Shown: piece by piece, positions 28,994 to 38,133 of the stretch | How positions within the stretch are numbered: the first letter of the stretch is position 1 | Layout of the letters: each line of letters starts with the position of its first letter | Assembly (NCBI RefSeq): GCF_026309355.1 | Contig: NZ_JAPJZK010000001.1 | Span: 4,794,501-4,858,500 of the forward strand | DNA: 64,000 nt | Reading direction: 5' to 3' | DNA from: Spartinivicinus marinus | GTDB taxonomy: Bacteria > Pseudomonadota > Gammaproteobacteria > Pseudomonadales > Zooshikellaceae | Notes under the pieces: generated by a model | What the model was told of the DNA's origin: nothing | Databases searched by the model: none | Seen by the model: the letters and a program-made list of their open reading frames with translations, nothing else | Position numbers and translations under genes: made by a program

Positions 28994-30142
28994 TTGAAAG
29001 TGATAAAATATTGTATAAAGTGCTTAATGCCAGATACAAAACCTGATTTGTTATTCAATGAAGGAATATGCAATGCGTGCATTAACTATAATACCCGTGA
29101 AAGAATAGATTGGGATCAAAGAAAGAAAGAGTTAATACAAATTATTGATAAATACAAAAATAATAAGAAATGGGATTGTATTATACCTGTAAGTGGTGGA
29201 AAAGATAGTACTTATCAGGTAATTCAGTTACTTAAACTAGGGGTAAATCCCCTTTGTGTAACATCGACTACCTGTGATTTATCAGATATTGGTAGACGTA
29301 ATATTGAAAATATTAAAAATCTTGGTGTTGATTATGTTGAATTTTCACCTAATCCTATTATTAGAAGAAAGTTAAATCATATAGGTTTAACTCAAGTAGG
29401 TGATATTTCATGGCCAGAACATGTGGGTATTTTTACAATACCTGTAAGAGCAGCTGTACAATATAATGTCCCTCTGATAATTTGGGGCGAGAATTCACAA
29501 AATGAATACGGTGGACCTGCTTCTGCCGTTGAGAATAATACACTGGATAGAAGCTGGTTGGAAGAATTTGGTGGACTTCTAGGATTAAGGGTTAGTGATG
29601 TTGTAGGTATAGATGGAATAGAACAAAAACACTTGGTTGCTTATACCTATCCAAGTAACGAAGAGTTAACAGCAGTCGGTGTGACAGGACTGTTTCTCGG
29701 ATATTACATCCCATGGGATGGATATAGTAATGCATTATTGGCTCAAGCATATGGTTTTGAAACACTTCACTGGGCTGTTGAAGGTTCCGCTGTAAACTAT
29801 GAAAATCTTGATAATTATCAAACAGGTATTCATGATTATTTTAAATATTTGAAATTTGGTTTTGGACGAGCAACAGATATAACATGTTTACATATAAGAC
29901 GAGGAAGAGTTAGTAGAGAAGATGGACTTCAAATTGTCCAAAAAAATGATGGAAAATTTCCTTGGACTTATCTAGGTAAGTCACTTGAAGATATACTAAA
30001 ACCGTTAAATATATCACTTGATCAATTTATTAAAATTTGCGATCAGTTTACAAATAAAAAGATATTTAAAATGGATAGAAGAGGCAACTTAGTAAAAGAT
30101 AATGAGGGTAATCTAATAAAATTGAATTATGATAATATATGA
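28994..30142 (+). CDS. pseA: N-acetyl sugar amidotransferase, PseA/WbpG family
   Basis: An ATP-PPase-fold enzyme of 382 residues that turns an N-acetyl group into an acetamidino group on a nonulosonic acid or its precursor. Two N-terminal Cys pairs (CIKC and CNAC) form a likely zinc site, and PVSGGKDSTYQ at about 65 is the PP-loop that binds ATP. In Campylobacter PseA makes the acetamidino form of pseudaminic acid. Here the gene sits inside the Pse pathway and is followed directly by HisH- and HisF-like genes that would supply ammonia. It overlaps the hisH-like start by 4 bases (ATGA). The TTG start at 28994 is uncertain; a GTG at 29000 is close. Confidence 0.9.
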   Translation: MKVIKYCIKCLMPDTKPDLLFNEGICNACINYNTRERIDWDQRKKELIQIIDKYKNNKKWDCIIPVSGGKDSTYQVIQLLKLGVNPLCVTSTTCDLSDIGRRNIENIKNLGVDYVEFSPNPIIRRKLNHIGLTQVGDISWPEHVGIFTIPVRAAVQYNVPLIIWGENSQNEYGGPASAVENNTLDRSWLEEFGGLLGLRVSDVVGIDGIEQKHLVAYTYPSNEELTAVGVTGLFLGYYIPWDGYSNALLAQAYGFETLHWAVEGSAVNYENLDNYQTGIHDYFKYLKFGFGRATDITCLHIRRGRVSREDGLQIVQKNDGKFPWTYLGKSLEDILKPLNISLDQFIKICDQFTNKKIFKMDRRGNLVKDNEGNLIKLNYDNI

Positions 30143-30765
30143 AACCTATGATCATAGACTATGGGGTTGGAAATCTGACCTCCGTGAAGTCTGCTATAGA
30201 AAGATGTGGTTATGAAATTTTCATTTCTAATGATGTATCTGATCTTTTAAAAGCATCTCACGTAATACTACCTGGCGTTGGGGCATTTTCTGCAGCAATG
30301 AACAGTTTAAAAGAAAATGGTTGGGTTGAAGCTTTAGAGGATGAAATAATTAAATATCAAGTTCCTTTGCTAGGAATTTGTTTAGGAATGCAGCTACTTG
30401 CTTCAACAAGTGAAGAAGGAGTACTTGAAGATAAAATAAAAGGTTTGGATTATATACCTGGAGAAGTAAAAAAATTAAAGCCGAAGTGTAATAAAGAAAG
30501 AGTTCCCCATGTAGGTTGGAGTGAAGTCCAGTTTGCTAGTAAACCAGATATTTTTTCAAATATTAAAAATAATACAGACTTCTATTTTGTTCATAGCTAT
30601 CATTTTAAACCTGAGTCAGAAAAGCATATAGTGTCCACTACAGAGTATTGTGGAGGCTTTTGTTCTGCAGTCAGTAAAGATAGTATTTTCGGAGTTCAAT
30701 TTCATCCAGAAAAGAGCTCAAAAAATGGACTTAATATATTAACTAATTTTTTGGAGATAAAATAA
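30139..30765 (+). CDS. HisH-like glutaminase subunit for sugar amidination (copy 1)
   Basis: A class I glutamine amidotransferase of 208 residues related to the HisH subunit of imidazole glycerol phosphate synthase. The catalytic triad is intact: Cys in LLGICLGMQLLAS (near residue 83) and His/Glu in FHPEKSS near the C-terminus. The oxyanion strand PGVGAF is also present. Its location between a PseA-type amidotransferase and a HisF-like gene, far from any his operon, points to ammonia supply for sugar amidination, as proposed for hisH2/hisF2 beside wbpG in Pseudomonas aeruginosa. True histidine synthesis is less likely. Confidence 0.88.
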   Translation: MKPMIIDYGVGNLTSVKSAIERCGYEIFISNDVSDLLKASHVILPGVGAFSAAMNSLKENGWVEALEDEIIKYQVPLLGICLGMQLLASTSEEGVLEDKIKGLDYIPGEVKKLKPKCNKERVPHVGWSEVQFASKPDIFSNIKNNTDFYFVHSYHFKPESEKHIVSTTEYCGGFCSAVSKDSIFGVQFHPEKSSKNGLNILTNFLEIK

Positions 30766-30768
30766 GTT

Positions 30769-31524
30769 GTGCTAAAAGTTCGTATTATGCCAACTTTGTT
30801 ATGGAAAGACTTTGGTTTAGTTAAAGGAATTTCTTTTGACTCAAACAGAAGAGTTGGGGCATTGCTTCCTTCAATAAAAGTGTATTCAGTAAGAGATGTA
30901 GATGAATTAATTCTTTTAGATATTACTGCAACAGAACAAAATCGATTAGCTGATGTAGAAACTATTAAAGATATTTCAAAGGAAGTATTTGTTCCTTTTA
31001 CAGTTGGGGGAGGAATAAAAAAAGCAGTAGATATAAAAAATATTCTGTTAGCTGGTGCAGATAAAGTTACTATTAATACAGAAAGTTATAAAAATAATAA
31101 TATAATAGAAGAAGGAGCTAAAATATTTGGCTCTCAATGTATTGTAGCAAGCATTGATTTTAAACGAGTAAATGGCAAAACTTTTTGTGTCAGTCATGCT
31201 GGTACTAAAGTTGAGCCTATTGAGGTTACACAATGGGCAAAAACTGTTGAAAATATGGGTGCTGGAGAAATACTATTAACCTCTGTTGATAAAGATGGAA
31301 GGATGGATGGTTTTGATTATGAGATTGTTGGTGAAGTTACTAGTTTAGTAAATATACCAGTCATTGCTTCTGGTGGCGCGGGTTGTGCTCAAGATATATA
31401 TGAGGTGATAAAAAAGGGAGGGGCATCAGCTATTGCTGCTGCTAGCATTTTTCATTTTACAGAGCAAACACCTCAAGAAATAAAAGAGTATTTATATACT
31501 AAAGGAATAAATGTAAGAAGGTGA
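30769..31524 (+). CDS. HisF-like (beta-alpha)8 barrel partner for sugar amidination (copy 1)
   Basis: A 251-residue barrel protein of the HisA/HisF family. True HisF begins with a CLDV-type strand containing the catalytic Asp11; here the strand reads IMPTLLWKDFGLVKG, so Asp11 is replaced by Leu. The second catalytic Asp (position about 130, ASIDFKR) and the TVGGGI and ASGGAG phosphate loops remain. This suggests a barrel that still docks HisH and channels ammonia but cannot run the cyclase reaction; this is inference from residues. Start GTG at 30769; the stop overlaps pseG by 4 bases. Confidence 0.87.
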   Translation: MLKVRIMPTLLWKDFGLVKGISFDSNRRVGALLPSIKVYSVRDVDELILLDITATEQNRLADVETIKDISKEVFVPFTVGGGIKKAVDIKNILLAGADKVTINTESYKNNNIIEEGAKIFGSQCIVASIDFKRVNGKTFCVSHAGTKVEPIEVTQWAKTVENMGAGEILLTSVDKDGRMDGFDYEIVGEVTSLVNIPVIASGGAGCAQDIYEVIKKGGASAIAAASIFHFTEQTPQEIKEYLYTKGINVRR

Positions 31525-33125
31525 ACGTAGTATTTCGGGCTGATGCATCCAACACAATTGGATTTGGACACATTATGAGATGTTTGACACTGGCTAGACA
31601 TTTCGAAGAACTAGGGGCTAATATATATTTTTTTTGTCGAGTTATTCCCGATACCCTAACAAAAAAAATTATACAAAAAGGATATCACTTAAAGTTAATT
31701 ACAACAAAATTAAGTAATAGCTACATTGATTTCTTTTCAAAAATAAAAATAAAAAATGCTAGGATGGTATCGTTTCCGTATAACGAATGGTTAGATATAT
31801 CTTGGGAGCAAGATGCTAATAGTAGTATTTTATATTTAAAAGATATTGGTAAAGTTGAAATTGTTGTTGTTGATTCATATAGTATTGATTTTCGTTGGGA
31901 AGAAAGGATATCCCAGTATGTAAATTATTTGGTAGCAATTGATGATCTTGCTAATCGAAATCATTATTGTAATTTAATTATAGACCAAACATTAGGCTGT
32001 ATAAAAAAAAATTATTTGAATCTAGCACCCAACACTTGTTCCTTCCTTTTAGGAAGTGATTATGTAATTTTACGATCAGAATTCTTAGATTATAGAGAAA
32101 AATCAATAAAAAGACGTAGGTCTAAAGATAATATTAGAAATATTCTAATAAATTTTGGAGGGCTTGACCCTGACTTTATTACAATAAAAATACTAGAACT
32201 CCTGGGTAAAATTGAAGATACAACGATAAAGAGTATAGATATAGTTATAGGTCGAGGTTCAAAATCTTATAAAAAAGTTAAACAACTAAGTAAATCGCTT
32301 CCTTATAATATAAATATATATTCTGATATAGGTAATATGGCTGAAATTATGTCAAATGCCGACTTAGCAATAGGAGGAGTAGGTAGTTCTGCATGGGAGC
32401 GCTGTTGTTTAGGTATACCATCAATACTAGTAGTTTGTGCTGAAAATCAATTAATGAATGCTAAAAAATTGGTTTCTATAGAAGCTGCTGATATTTTATC
32501 ATATTCTACAGAAATATCTGATTTTCATAAAGATGAATTGTATAAACTTATAAGCGACGTATCAAAATTGAAACAAAATGGCCTAATTGCATCTAAACTA
32601 TGTGATGGAAGTGGGGTAGATAGAATAATAAATTTTTTACTACCTAGAAAGTCGAAAGATAATACATATGTTAATATACGGCCAGTCACAATAAAGGATA
32701 AAGAGCTAGTTTATAGTTGGCAAATTTTACCAAGTACAAGAAAATATTCTCGTAATCCAGATATACCAGACTATGAAGAACATTCTGTTTGGTTTGAAAA
32801 AAAGCTAAAAGATATTAATAATTATTTTTACATTATTTTACATAAAGAAATACCTTCAGGTGTAGTTAGGCTAGATCTCATTGAAAGGGCTAAGTTTTCA
32901 AATATTGATATAAGAAATCAATTATATGAGATATCTGTTTATGTTAGTGATGATCAATATGGTAAAGGATTAGCTAGTATTGCAGTTTCTAAGATTGAAA
33001 GCTTAATACCAAAATCAACTATTATGGCCTATGTATCAAAACAAAACAGTTCTTCTCAAAAGTTATTTGAAAAAGTAGGATATAAAAAAATTCAAGAATC
33101 AACATATATAAAATATACGATATAA
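31521..33125 (+). CDS. pseG: PseG-PseH fusion: UDP-sugar hydrolase and N-acetyltransferase
   Basis: Two pathway steps in one 534-residue chain. Residues 1 to about 365 are PseG, a GT-B-fold hydrolase that removes UDP: the start RADASNTIGFGHIMRCLTLA contains the catalytic His, and the nucleotide-binding end has GGVGSSAWERCCLGIPSILV. Residues about 385-534 are a GNAT acetyltransferase resembling PseH, with VNIRPVTIKDKELVYSW and an acetyl-CoA-binding YVSDDQYGKGLASIAV segment. PseH acetylates the 4-amino group before PseG acts. They are separate proteins in Campylobacter and Helicobacter; fused forms occur elsewhere. GTG start at 31521 overlaps the preceding stop. Confidence 0.9.
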   Translation: MNVVFRADASNTIGFGHIMRCLTLARHFEELGANIYFFCRVIPDTLTKKIIQKGYHLKLITTKLSNSYIDFFSKIKIKNARMVSFPYNEWLDISWEQDANSSILYLKDIGKVEIVVVDSYSIDFRWEERISQYVNYLVAIDDLANRNHYCNLIIDQTLGCIKKNYLNLAPNTCSFLLGSDYVILRSEFLDYREKSIKRRRSKDNIRNILINFGGLDPDFITIKILELLGKIEDTTIKSIDIVIGRGSKSYKKVKQLSKSLPYNINIYSDIGNMAEIMSNADLAIGGVGSSAWERCCLGIPSILVVCAENQLMNAKKLVSIEAADILSYSTEISDFHKDELYKLISDVSKLKQNGLIASKLCDGSGVDRIINFLLPRKSKDNTYVNIRPVTIKDKELVYSWQILPSTRKYSRNPDIPDYEEHSVWFEKKLKDINNYFYIILHKEIPSGVVRLDLIERAKFSNIDIRNQLYEISVYVSDDQYGKGLASIAVSKIESLIPKSTIMAYVSKQNSSSQKLFEKVGYKKIQESTYIKYTI

Positions 33126-33135
33126 TAAATATATT

Positions 33136-34194
33136 ATGCTAAATAAACATCCATGTATTTGTATTAATAATAGAAAAATAGGAAGAGACTACTTACCTTA
33201 TATAATTGCAGAGTTGTCTGCAAATCATAATGGTAAAATTGAAAATGCATTTAAAATAATCGATGCGGCTAAATACGCTGGAGCTGATGCAGTAAAACTT
33301 CAAAGTTACACAGCCGATACTATTACTTTGAATTGTAATTCAGAAGATTTTATTATTAAAGGTGGGTTATGGGCAGGTCAGAGCCTGTATGAGCTATATC
33401 AGTCAGCTCATATGCCGTGGGAGTGGCATAAACCTTTGTTTGAATATGCCAGTGAATTAGGTCTTACGATATTTAGCTCACCATTTGATTATAGTGCAGT
33501 TGATCTCCTAGAAAATTTAAATACTCCTGCATATAAAATAGCTTCCTTTGAAATAGTAGATTTACCATTAATCAGATATGTTGCTAACACAGGCAAGCCA
33601 ATGATAATTTCAACAGGAATGGCAAATATCCAAGAGATAGAAGAGGCAATAAATGCTGCAAAAGAAGGTGGATGTGAAGAGCTCGCTATATTACACTGTG
33701 TTAGTGGTTATCCTGCACCTGCAAGTGACTACAACTTGACAGTTATTTCTGATTTAATTAGTCGATTTGAATTAGTTACAGGATTGTCTGATCATACGAC
33801 TGCTAATGTTACTGCAATAGCTAGTATTGCTATGGGGGGGGCAATGATTGAAAAACATGTAACGCTAAATCGAAATAATGGTGGACCTGATGATAGTTTT
33901 TCAATAGAACCTGATGAGTTAGAAAGCTTATGTAGTGACACTAAGGTTGCTTGGCAGTCAATAGGAAAAGTTGATTACGGGAGAAAATCTAGCGAAATAG
34001 AAAATATGAAGTATCGACGCTCCCTTTATTTTGTGAAAGACCTTAAAGCTGGTGATGTAATTACTTCTGATGCTGTACGTAGTATAAGGCCTGGTTATGG
34101 AATGTCACCAGAAAAAATTGATTCATTACAAGGTAAATATGTTAAGAAAGATATTAAAAAAGGAACTGCTGTTTGTGAAGAAGATCTAAAATGA
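33136..34194 (+). CDS. pseI: Pseudaminic acid synthase
   Basis: Condenses 2,4-diacetamido-2,4,6-trideoxy-altrose with phosphoenolpyruvate to form pseudaminic acid. The 352-residue protein has a NeuB-type barrel (IIAELSANHNGKIENA, AVKLQSYTADTIT, IISTGMANIQEI, GLSDHTT, EKHVTLNRNNGGPD) and a C-terminal SAF (antifreeze-like) domain from about residue 290 (RSLYFVKDLKAGDVI). All five other Pse steps are encoded upstream, so the pathway is complete in one unit. The gene contains a G8 run at 33834-33841 that is in frame here. It overlaps the next gene by 4 bases (ATGA). Confidence 0.95.
   Translation: MLNKHPCICINNRKIGRDYLPYIIAELSANHNGKIENAFKIIDAAKYAGADAVKLQSYTADTITLNCNSEDFIIKGGLWAGQSLYELYQSAHMPWEWHKPLFEYASELGLTIFSSPFDYSAVDLLENLNTPAYKIASFEIVDLPLIRYVANTGKPMIISTGMANIQEIEEAINAAKEGGCEELAILHCVSGYPAPASDYNLTVISDLISRFELVTGLSDHTTANVTAIASIAMGGAMIEKHVTLNRNNGGPDDSFSIEPDELESLCSDTKVAWQSIGKVDYGRKSSEIENMKYRRSLYFVKDLKAGDVITSDAVRSIRPGYGMSPEKIDSLQGKYVKKDIKKGTAVCEEDLK
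33834..33841 (+). repeat. Homopolymeric G8 tract inside pseI
   Basis: Eight consecutive G bases in an otherwise AT-rich gene encode part of AMGGAM. The reading frame is intact at this length. Tracts of about this size are hypermutable in Campylobacter glycan genes, so it is a candidate slippage site, though one 8-base run is only modest evidence. Confidence 0.6.
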
Positions 34195-35432
34195 AAGTGG
34201 TATATTTTGATTATTGGACAGTTGGTATCCATAACTTTTTAACAATTGATGAAAAGTTAAAAAAAAATGGATGTGAAACAATGCTATTTCATATTGGATC
34301 ATTTAATAACCCTGTTAAAGAGAAAGAAATAATAAATAATATTGAATGCTATGATATTAGCTTTTATAAGACAAAATTTATATATGAGGCACTGAAAACA
34401 ATTAATCCTGATGTGATTATATCATTAAATACAACATATATTTTAGATAGAGCTTTAATTTTAGCATGTAGAGCTTTAGGTATTAAAAGTGTATTTATGA
34501 TGCATGGTACTAGGGCTGTTGGAAAAAACCTTGATATAGCAATATCTGATGCAGAACTTACTTATGGCAAGTTAATACCAAAATTAATGAGATTAAAGAA
34601 ATATGTAAAATTAACAATTCCAAATTACTTTTATTCTAAGCTTAAAAATAGAGATAGTTTTTGGGGAATTCTTGGATGTCTTAATGTTTTAATTGATACT
34701 TATAGATTTCCAGGTAGGTCATTTTATTTACCAAAAAATCCTTATGAACTTATTCATGATAGATGTCTAGTTTATTCAAATCAGTATATAGAATACTATA
34801 AGAAGCTAGGTTACAGTAGAAATAAAATTACAGTTACAGGAAATCCTAAGCAAGATCCATTGTTTCAAAAATTGATGGATAAATCATTTTGTATAGATGA
34901 ACTACCATTACAAATTAAAGAGTTTATTGATAATAATCAGAAATATGCAGTATATATAGAAGAGTCATTTGTGGAATCAGATAATCTATATGGCTGGACT
35001 AATGATTTAAGAAATAAGCATTTGAATGAAATTGCTATTAAATTGAAAAAATATGGATATAACTTAGTTGTTAAACTTCATCCTTCAACTAATATTGATA
35101 ATATAAATGTAAATACAAATATTATATTAGCAAAATCAGTTTTTCTTGATAATTTAGTCTATTTTTCTGATTTTGCTATATCACATATTTCATCAGCAGC
35201 AGATATTGCTATATTACTTGAAAAGCCATTATTAGTACCAACATGGGGGATATCAAAATCAATAATTGATTATTATATAAGTAATGAAGTCGCTAATCCA
35301 TGGAATAATCTGGACGATGAAATAAGTCTTTCTATTAATATAGATAAAAGACGAGAATATATATTGAATAATATTACAATTACAAAACCAGTTGCTGCTG
35401 ATACTATAGTTAACAATATATTAAAAATATAA
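34191..35432 (+). CDS. Putative GT-B-fold glycosyltransferase, possible nonulosonate transferase
   Basis: I do not recognise a named family for this 413-residue protein. No membrane segment or signal peptide is visible. The C-terminal half carries a KLHPST motif followed, after about 40 residues, by ISHISSAADIAILL. Together these resemble the HP and Ser-rich motifs that bind the CMP part in bacterial sialyltransferases, and similar motifs occur in CDP-glycerol transferases. It directly follows pseI with a 4-base overlap and precedes the polymerase, so a transferase that adds the CMP-activated pseudaminic acid derivative is a reasonable guess. This is inference from motif type and position. 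Confidence 0.6.
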   Translation: MKVVYFDYWTVGIHNFLTIDEKLKKNGCETMLFHIGSFNNPVKEKEIINNIECYDISFYKTKFIYEALKTINPDVIISLNTTYILDRALILACRALGIKSVFMMHGTRAVGKNLDIAISDAELTYGKLIPKLMRLKKYVKLTIPNYFYSKLKNRDSFWGILGCLNVLIDTYRFPGRSFYLPKNPYELIHDRCLVYSNQYIEYYKKLGYSRNKITVTGNPKQDPLFQKLMDKSFCIDELPLQIKEFIDNNQKYAVYIEESFVESDNLYGWTNDLRNKHLNEIAIKLKKYGYNLVVKLHPSTNIDNINVNTNIILAKSVFLDNLVYFSDFAISHISSAADIAILLEKPLLVPTWGISKSIIDYYISNEVANPWNNLDDEISLSINIDKRREYILNNITITKPVAADTIVNNILKI

Positions 35433-35493
35433 AATATATGTATGCTTCTTTAATGTATAATAAGAAGAATTAGCTTGTTTGGTATAATAACTC

Positions 35494-36675
35494 GTGGGTC
35501 TATCAAAAAATATTCGTGAAAATTTGTGGGCAATTTTGTATTTTGTCTGTTTGGTTCCAATATCTGTTAATGGTATAAGTATTAACTATACTTTTGTTTT
35601 AATTCCTGTTATATATATTTTTTTGTATGGTAGGATATTTTATCCAGATTCTTATATATGTTTTTTTGCTGTAGTGTATCTAATTATTTTTCTGTCCTCT
35701 TTGATTGTTAATGTAAATAATATTGAGTTTTTGCATCGTAGAATAATTAGCTTTTTAATTTTTATTTCTATGTTCTCTCTTTCTTTTATAAGAATAAGTC
35801 ATGAAATGGAAAGAGCTTTTGTCAAAGCCATTATTCTTATTTCAATTTTACTATCACTAATAAGTATTATAAAATTTTTTAGTGGTGGTGGTAATTCACT
35901 TTATTTTGAAGCTAAAGATATTGTAGGTAGTCAACGATATGGATTTCTATATATTATGGCATTCTGGCTAATATATATGTCAATATGTAATAATATTATT
36001 CATAAATTTGTAAAAAACTTGTTTATTGCTATAGTAGTAATAGGCGTTTTTCTTACATTTTCTAGAGCAAGTGTTGTTTCTTTAGTTTTTAGTTATATTT
36101 TATATGTTTTTTTTCTAATTATTTCTAATAAATATGATATAAACAAAACTATTGTGTATTTTTTGTACTCCATATTTGTATCTGTTTTAATAATACTAAT
36201 GTTGTTTTTCTTGTTTCCTATGGTAGCAGAATTTTTTAGTTTAAGACTATTTCAATTTTTATCAAATTTTGATTCTATTGAAGAGAATATTTCTAATAGT
36301 GCTACTTCTGAAGGTACTCGTTTTGCGATTTGGAAATATACTGTAATTTATGTATTAAATTCTCCGTTTTTTGGCTCTGGCTATTTAGGTATATGGGCTA
36401 TTCAAGATAATTTTGGATCTGTGCATAATCAGTATTTCGATGTTCTACTTCGGACAGGGATATTAGGGTTTTTAATATACATTTATATGCTTTTAAAAAT
36501 AGGGAAAAAATTATATAGAAATAGGCAGTCTATGTTTTTCGGATATGTTGGAGTGATAGTATTTGGATTATTTCATGAGACGTTTAAAGAATCTCAAGGA
36601 TTATTTATTTTATCATTTATATTGTTAATGAGTTTTAAGTGTTATGACAATATTTCATCAAATTTTGTTGATTAG
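35494..36675 (+). CDS. wzy: O-antigen polymerase/ligase-like membrane protein (Wzy-type)
   Basis: A 393-residue polytopic protein with about ten hydrophobic segments. A larger extracytoplasmic loop lies between about 255 and 315, and the motif VHNQYFDVLLRTGILG is the pattern (HN...L...G) of the Wzy/WaaL superfamily. In a cluster that also has Wzz and a Wzx flippase, a polymerase is more likely than a ligase, which usually sits in the core LPS locus. Sequence conservation of Wzy is low, so the call rests on topology, motif and context. GTG start at 35494. It ends the first run of co-directional genes, and a 665-base gap follows. Confidence 0.8.
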   Translation: MGLSKNIRENLWAILYFVCLVPISVNGISINYTFVLIPVIYIFLYGRIFYPDSYICFFAVVYLIIFLSSLIVNVNNIEFLHRRIISFLIFISMFSLSFIRISHEMERAFVKAIILISILLSLISIIKFFSGGGNSLYFEAKDIVGSQRYGFLYIMAFWLIYMSICNNIIHKFVKNLFIAIVVIGVFLTFSRASVVSLVFSYILYVFFLIISNKYDINKTIVYFLYSIFVSVLIILMLFFLFPMVAEFFSLRLFQFLSNFDSIEENISNSATSEGTRFAIWKYTVIYVLNSPFFGSGYLGIWAIQDNFGSVHNQYFDVLLRTGILGFLIYIYMLLKIGKKLYRNRQSMFFGYVGVIVFGLFHETFKESQGLFILSFILLMSFKCYDNISSNFVD

Positions 36676-37340
36676 TAATAGATTTTTCCATAATGGATTC
36701 AGGTATTATATTTTAATAAACGTATTATTACGTTATATCCAGAGGTAAAGAATTTTACTGTACAAACAAGAAAAAGAATGCTATCAGAATGAAAGGATAA
36801 ATTACAAAGTAACTTAGCTGACTTGATCTCATACTTAAAATAGCATTCTATGGGATTTATTGTTCTAAAAGTTTATGACTAGCAGTTAAAAAATTATAAT
36901 AAATAAAATATTCACTTGCATCAGCAAGTGAAATTCTTTCAAAGTAGTATAAACTTGTAAATCAGAGTACATGTAAACTCAAATTGATAAAACTACCTAC
37001 TTTACTGCCAATTACTAATTAGTAACTATTTAGGCTTGTACATCATTTCGACTATATATTTGTTTGTTAAGGTATGAGTGCCTTTATGCTTTTGATGGAT
37101 TATATGGAGAGTTCTTGGAGAGTGACGATATAATATCTTAATATTTGACACCATAAGAAAGTATGTTGAAGAGTTCTTTTAACACAGACTGAAATGGTGA
37201 ATAAATCCAATGACTTAATGTTGTGATTATTATGACTGTCTTTCCATGATTATCAGATTGAAAACTATGCTAATCTTACTCCTAAGTATAACTGGCAATA
37301 AAAGTATAAAATAATTTTTTGAAACTATAGGCCATTAATA
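36676..37340. other. Long gene-free gap inside the polysaccharide locus
   Basis: No open frame with protein character is seen on either strand. The gap contains the hairpin listed at 36911-36940. It separates the Pse/Wzy block from the following methyltransferase and flippase block, so a new promoter for the second block is expected here. It may be the scar of a lost gene, but I could not reconstruct one. Confidence 0.55.
36911..36940 (+). terminator. Possible intrinsic terminator in the gap after wzy
   Basis: A perfect 9-base stem TTCACTTGC (36911-36919) and GCAAGTGAA (36924-36932) with an ATCA loop is followed by ATTCTTTC. The T tract is interrupted and the stem is only moderately GC-rich, so termination may be weak. 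It lies 235 bases after the wzy-like stop codon. Confidence 0.55.
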
Positions 37341-38075
37341 ATGGAAAATATAAATATTCTTAAAGAGTATTATGAGAAGGATTCCGAGAGATTTTGGGAT
37401 CCTCTAGAAGGAATGTGTGGTCGAGATCTTGATGTTTATCCATTATTAGAAGGTTTATCAGGCCAACTAATTGAATATGGCTGTGGTTCTGGTTCACTAT
37501 TAATTGGTTTAGCTAAAGAAGAACGATTTGAAAATTGTATAGGGGTAGATATAAGTGAAAGAGCAATTGCATTTATTGACAAGGCTTGGAAAAATATTCC
37601 AAATGTGGATGTTAACAAGCTTAAACTAATGAATCCTCAATCTGACTCTCTTCCAGAAATTTCCATTGAATCAATGGATGTTATTGTTAGTGTAGCAACC
37701 ATTGAACATGTTTTAGATCCTTATAAAGTACTTGACGAGTTATATCGAATAGCAAAGCCAACTGCTACTCTTATTTGTAGTGTTCCAAACTATGCATACC
37801 TTAAGCATCGTATACAACTACTTTTTGGAATTCAACCAAGAACAGGTACAGATGAACCAGTTTCAAATTGGAGAGAAGAAGGTTGGGATGGAATGCATCT
37901 ACATACTTTTACAAAGTCATCATTTACTACTTTATTAAAGGACTGTGGTTGGATACCTAATAAATGGATGGGGTGTGGCACCCGCTTTAATTCAATTGGG
38001 CTTGGATATTTTAGAAGAAAATTTCCAGGGATTATGTCAGGAGAACTAATTTCAGTTTGTCGAAAACGTAGCTGA
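37341..38075 (+). CDS. Class I SAM-dependent methyltransferase
   Basis: A 244-residue Methyltransf_11/23-type protein. The SAM site is LIEYGCGSGSLLIGLA, then CIGVDISERAIAFID, and the ATIEHVLDPYKVLDELYRIA post-motif. Such enzymes in O-antigen clusters methylate sugars or terminate chains; nothing here tells which. No transmembrane segment is obvious. It is the first gene after the long gap and may be transcribed from a promoter there. Confidence 0.82.
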   Translation: MENINILKEYYEKDSERFWDPLEGMCGRDLDVYPLLEGLSGQLIEYGCGSGSLLIGLAKEERFENCIGVDISERAIAFIDKAWKNIPNVDVNKLKLMNPQSDSLPEISIESMDVIVSVATIEHVLDPYKVLDELYRIAKPTATLICSVPNYAYLKHRIQLLFGIQPRTGTDEPVSNWREEGWDGMHLHTFTKSSFTTLLKDCGWIPNKWMGCGTRFNSIGLGYFRRKFPGIMSGELISVCRKRS

Positions 38076-38133
38076 TAGATAATTTATCGTTGTTTTTTTT
38101 TTTCATCTGATAACTACTTTAGTGATTTAACAA

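Noticed and set aside
30139-31524. hisH and hisF as part of a histidine operon
   Set aside because: No other his genes are present, the neighbour is a sugar amidotransferase, and the HisF-like protein lacks Asp11.
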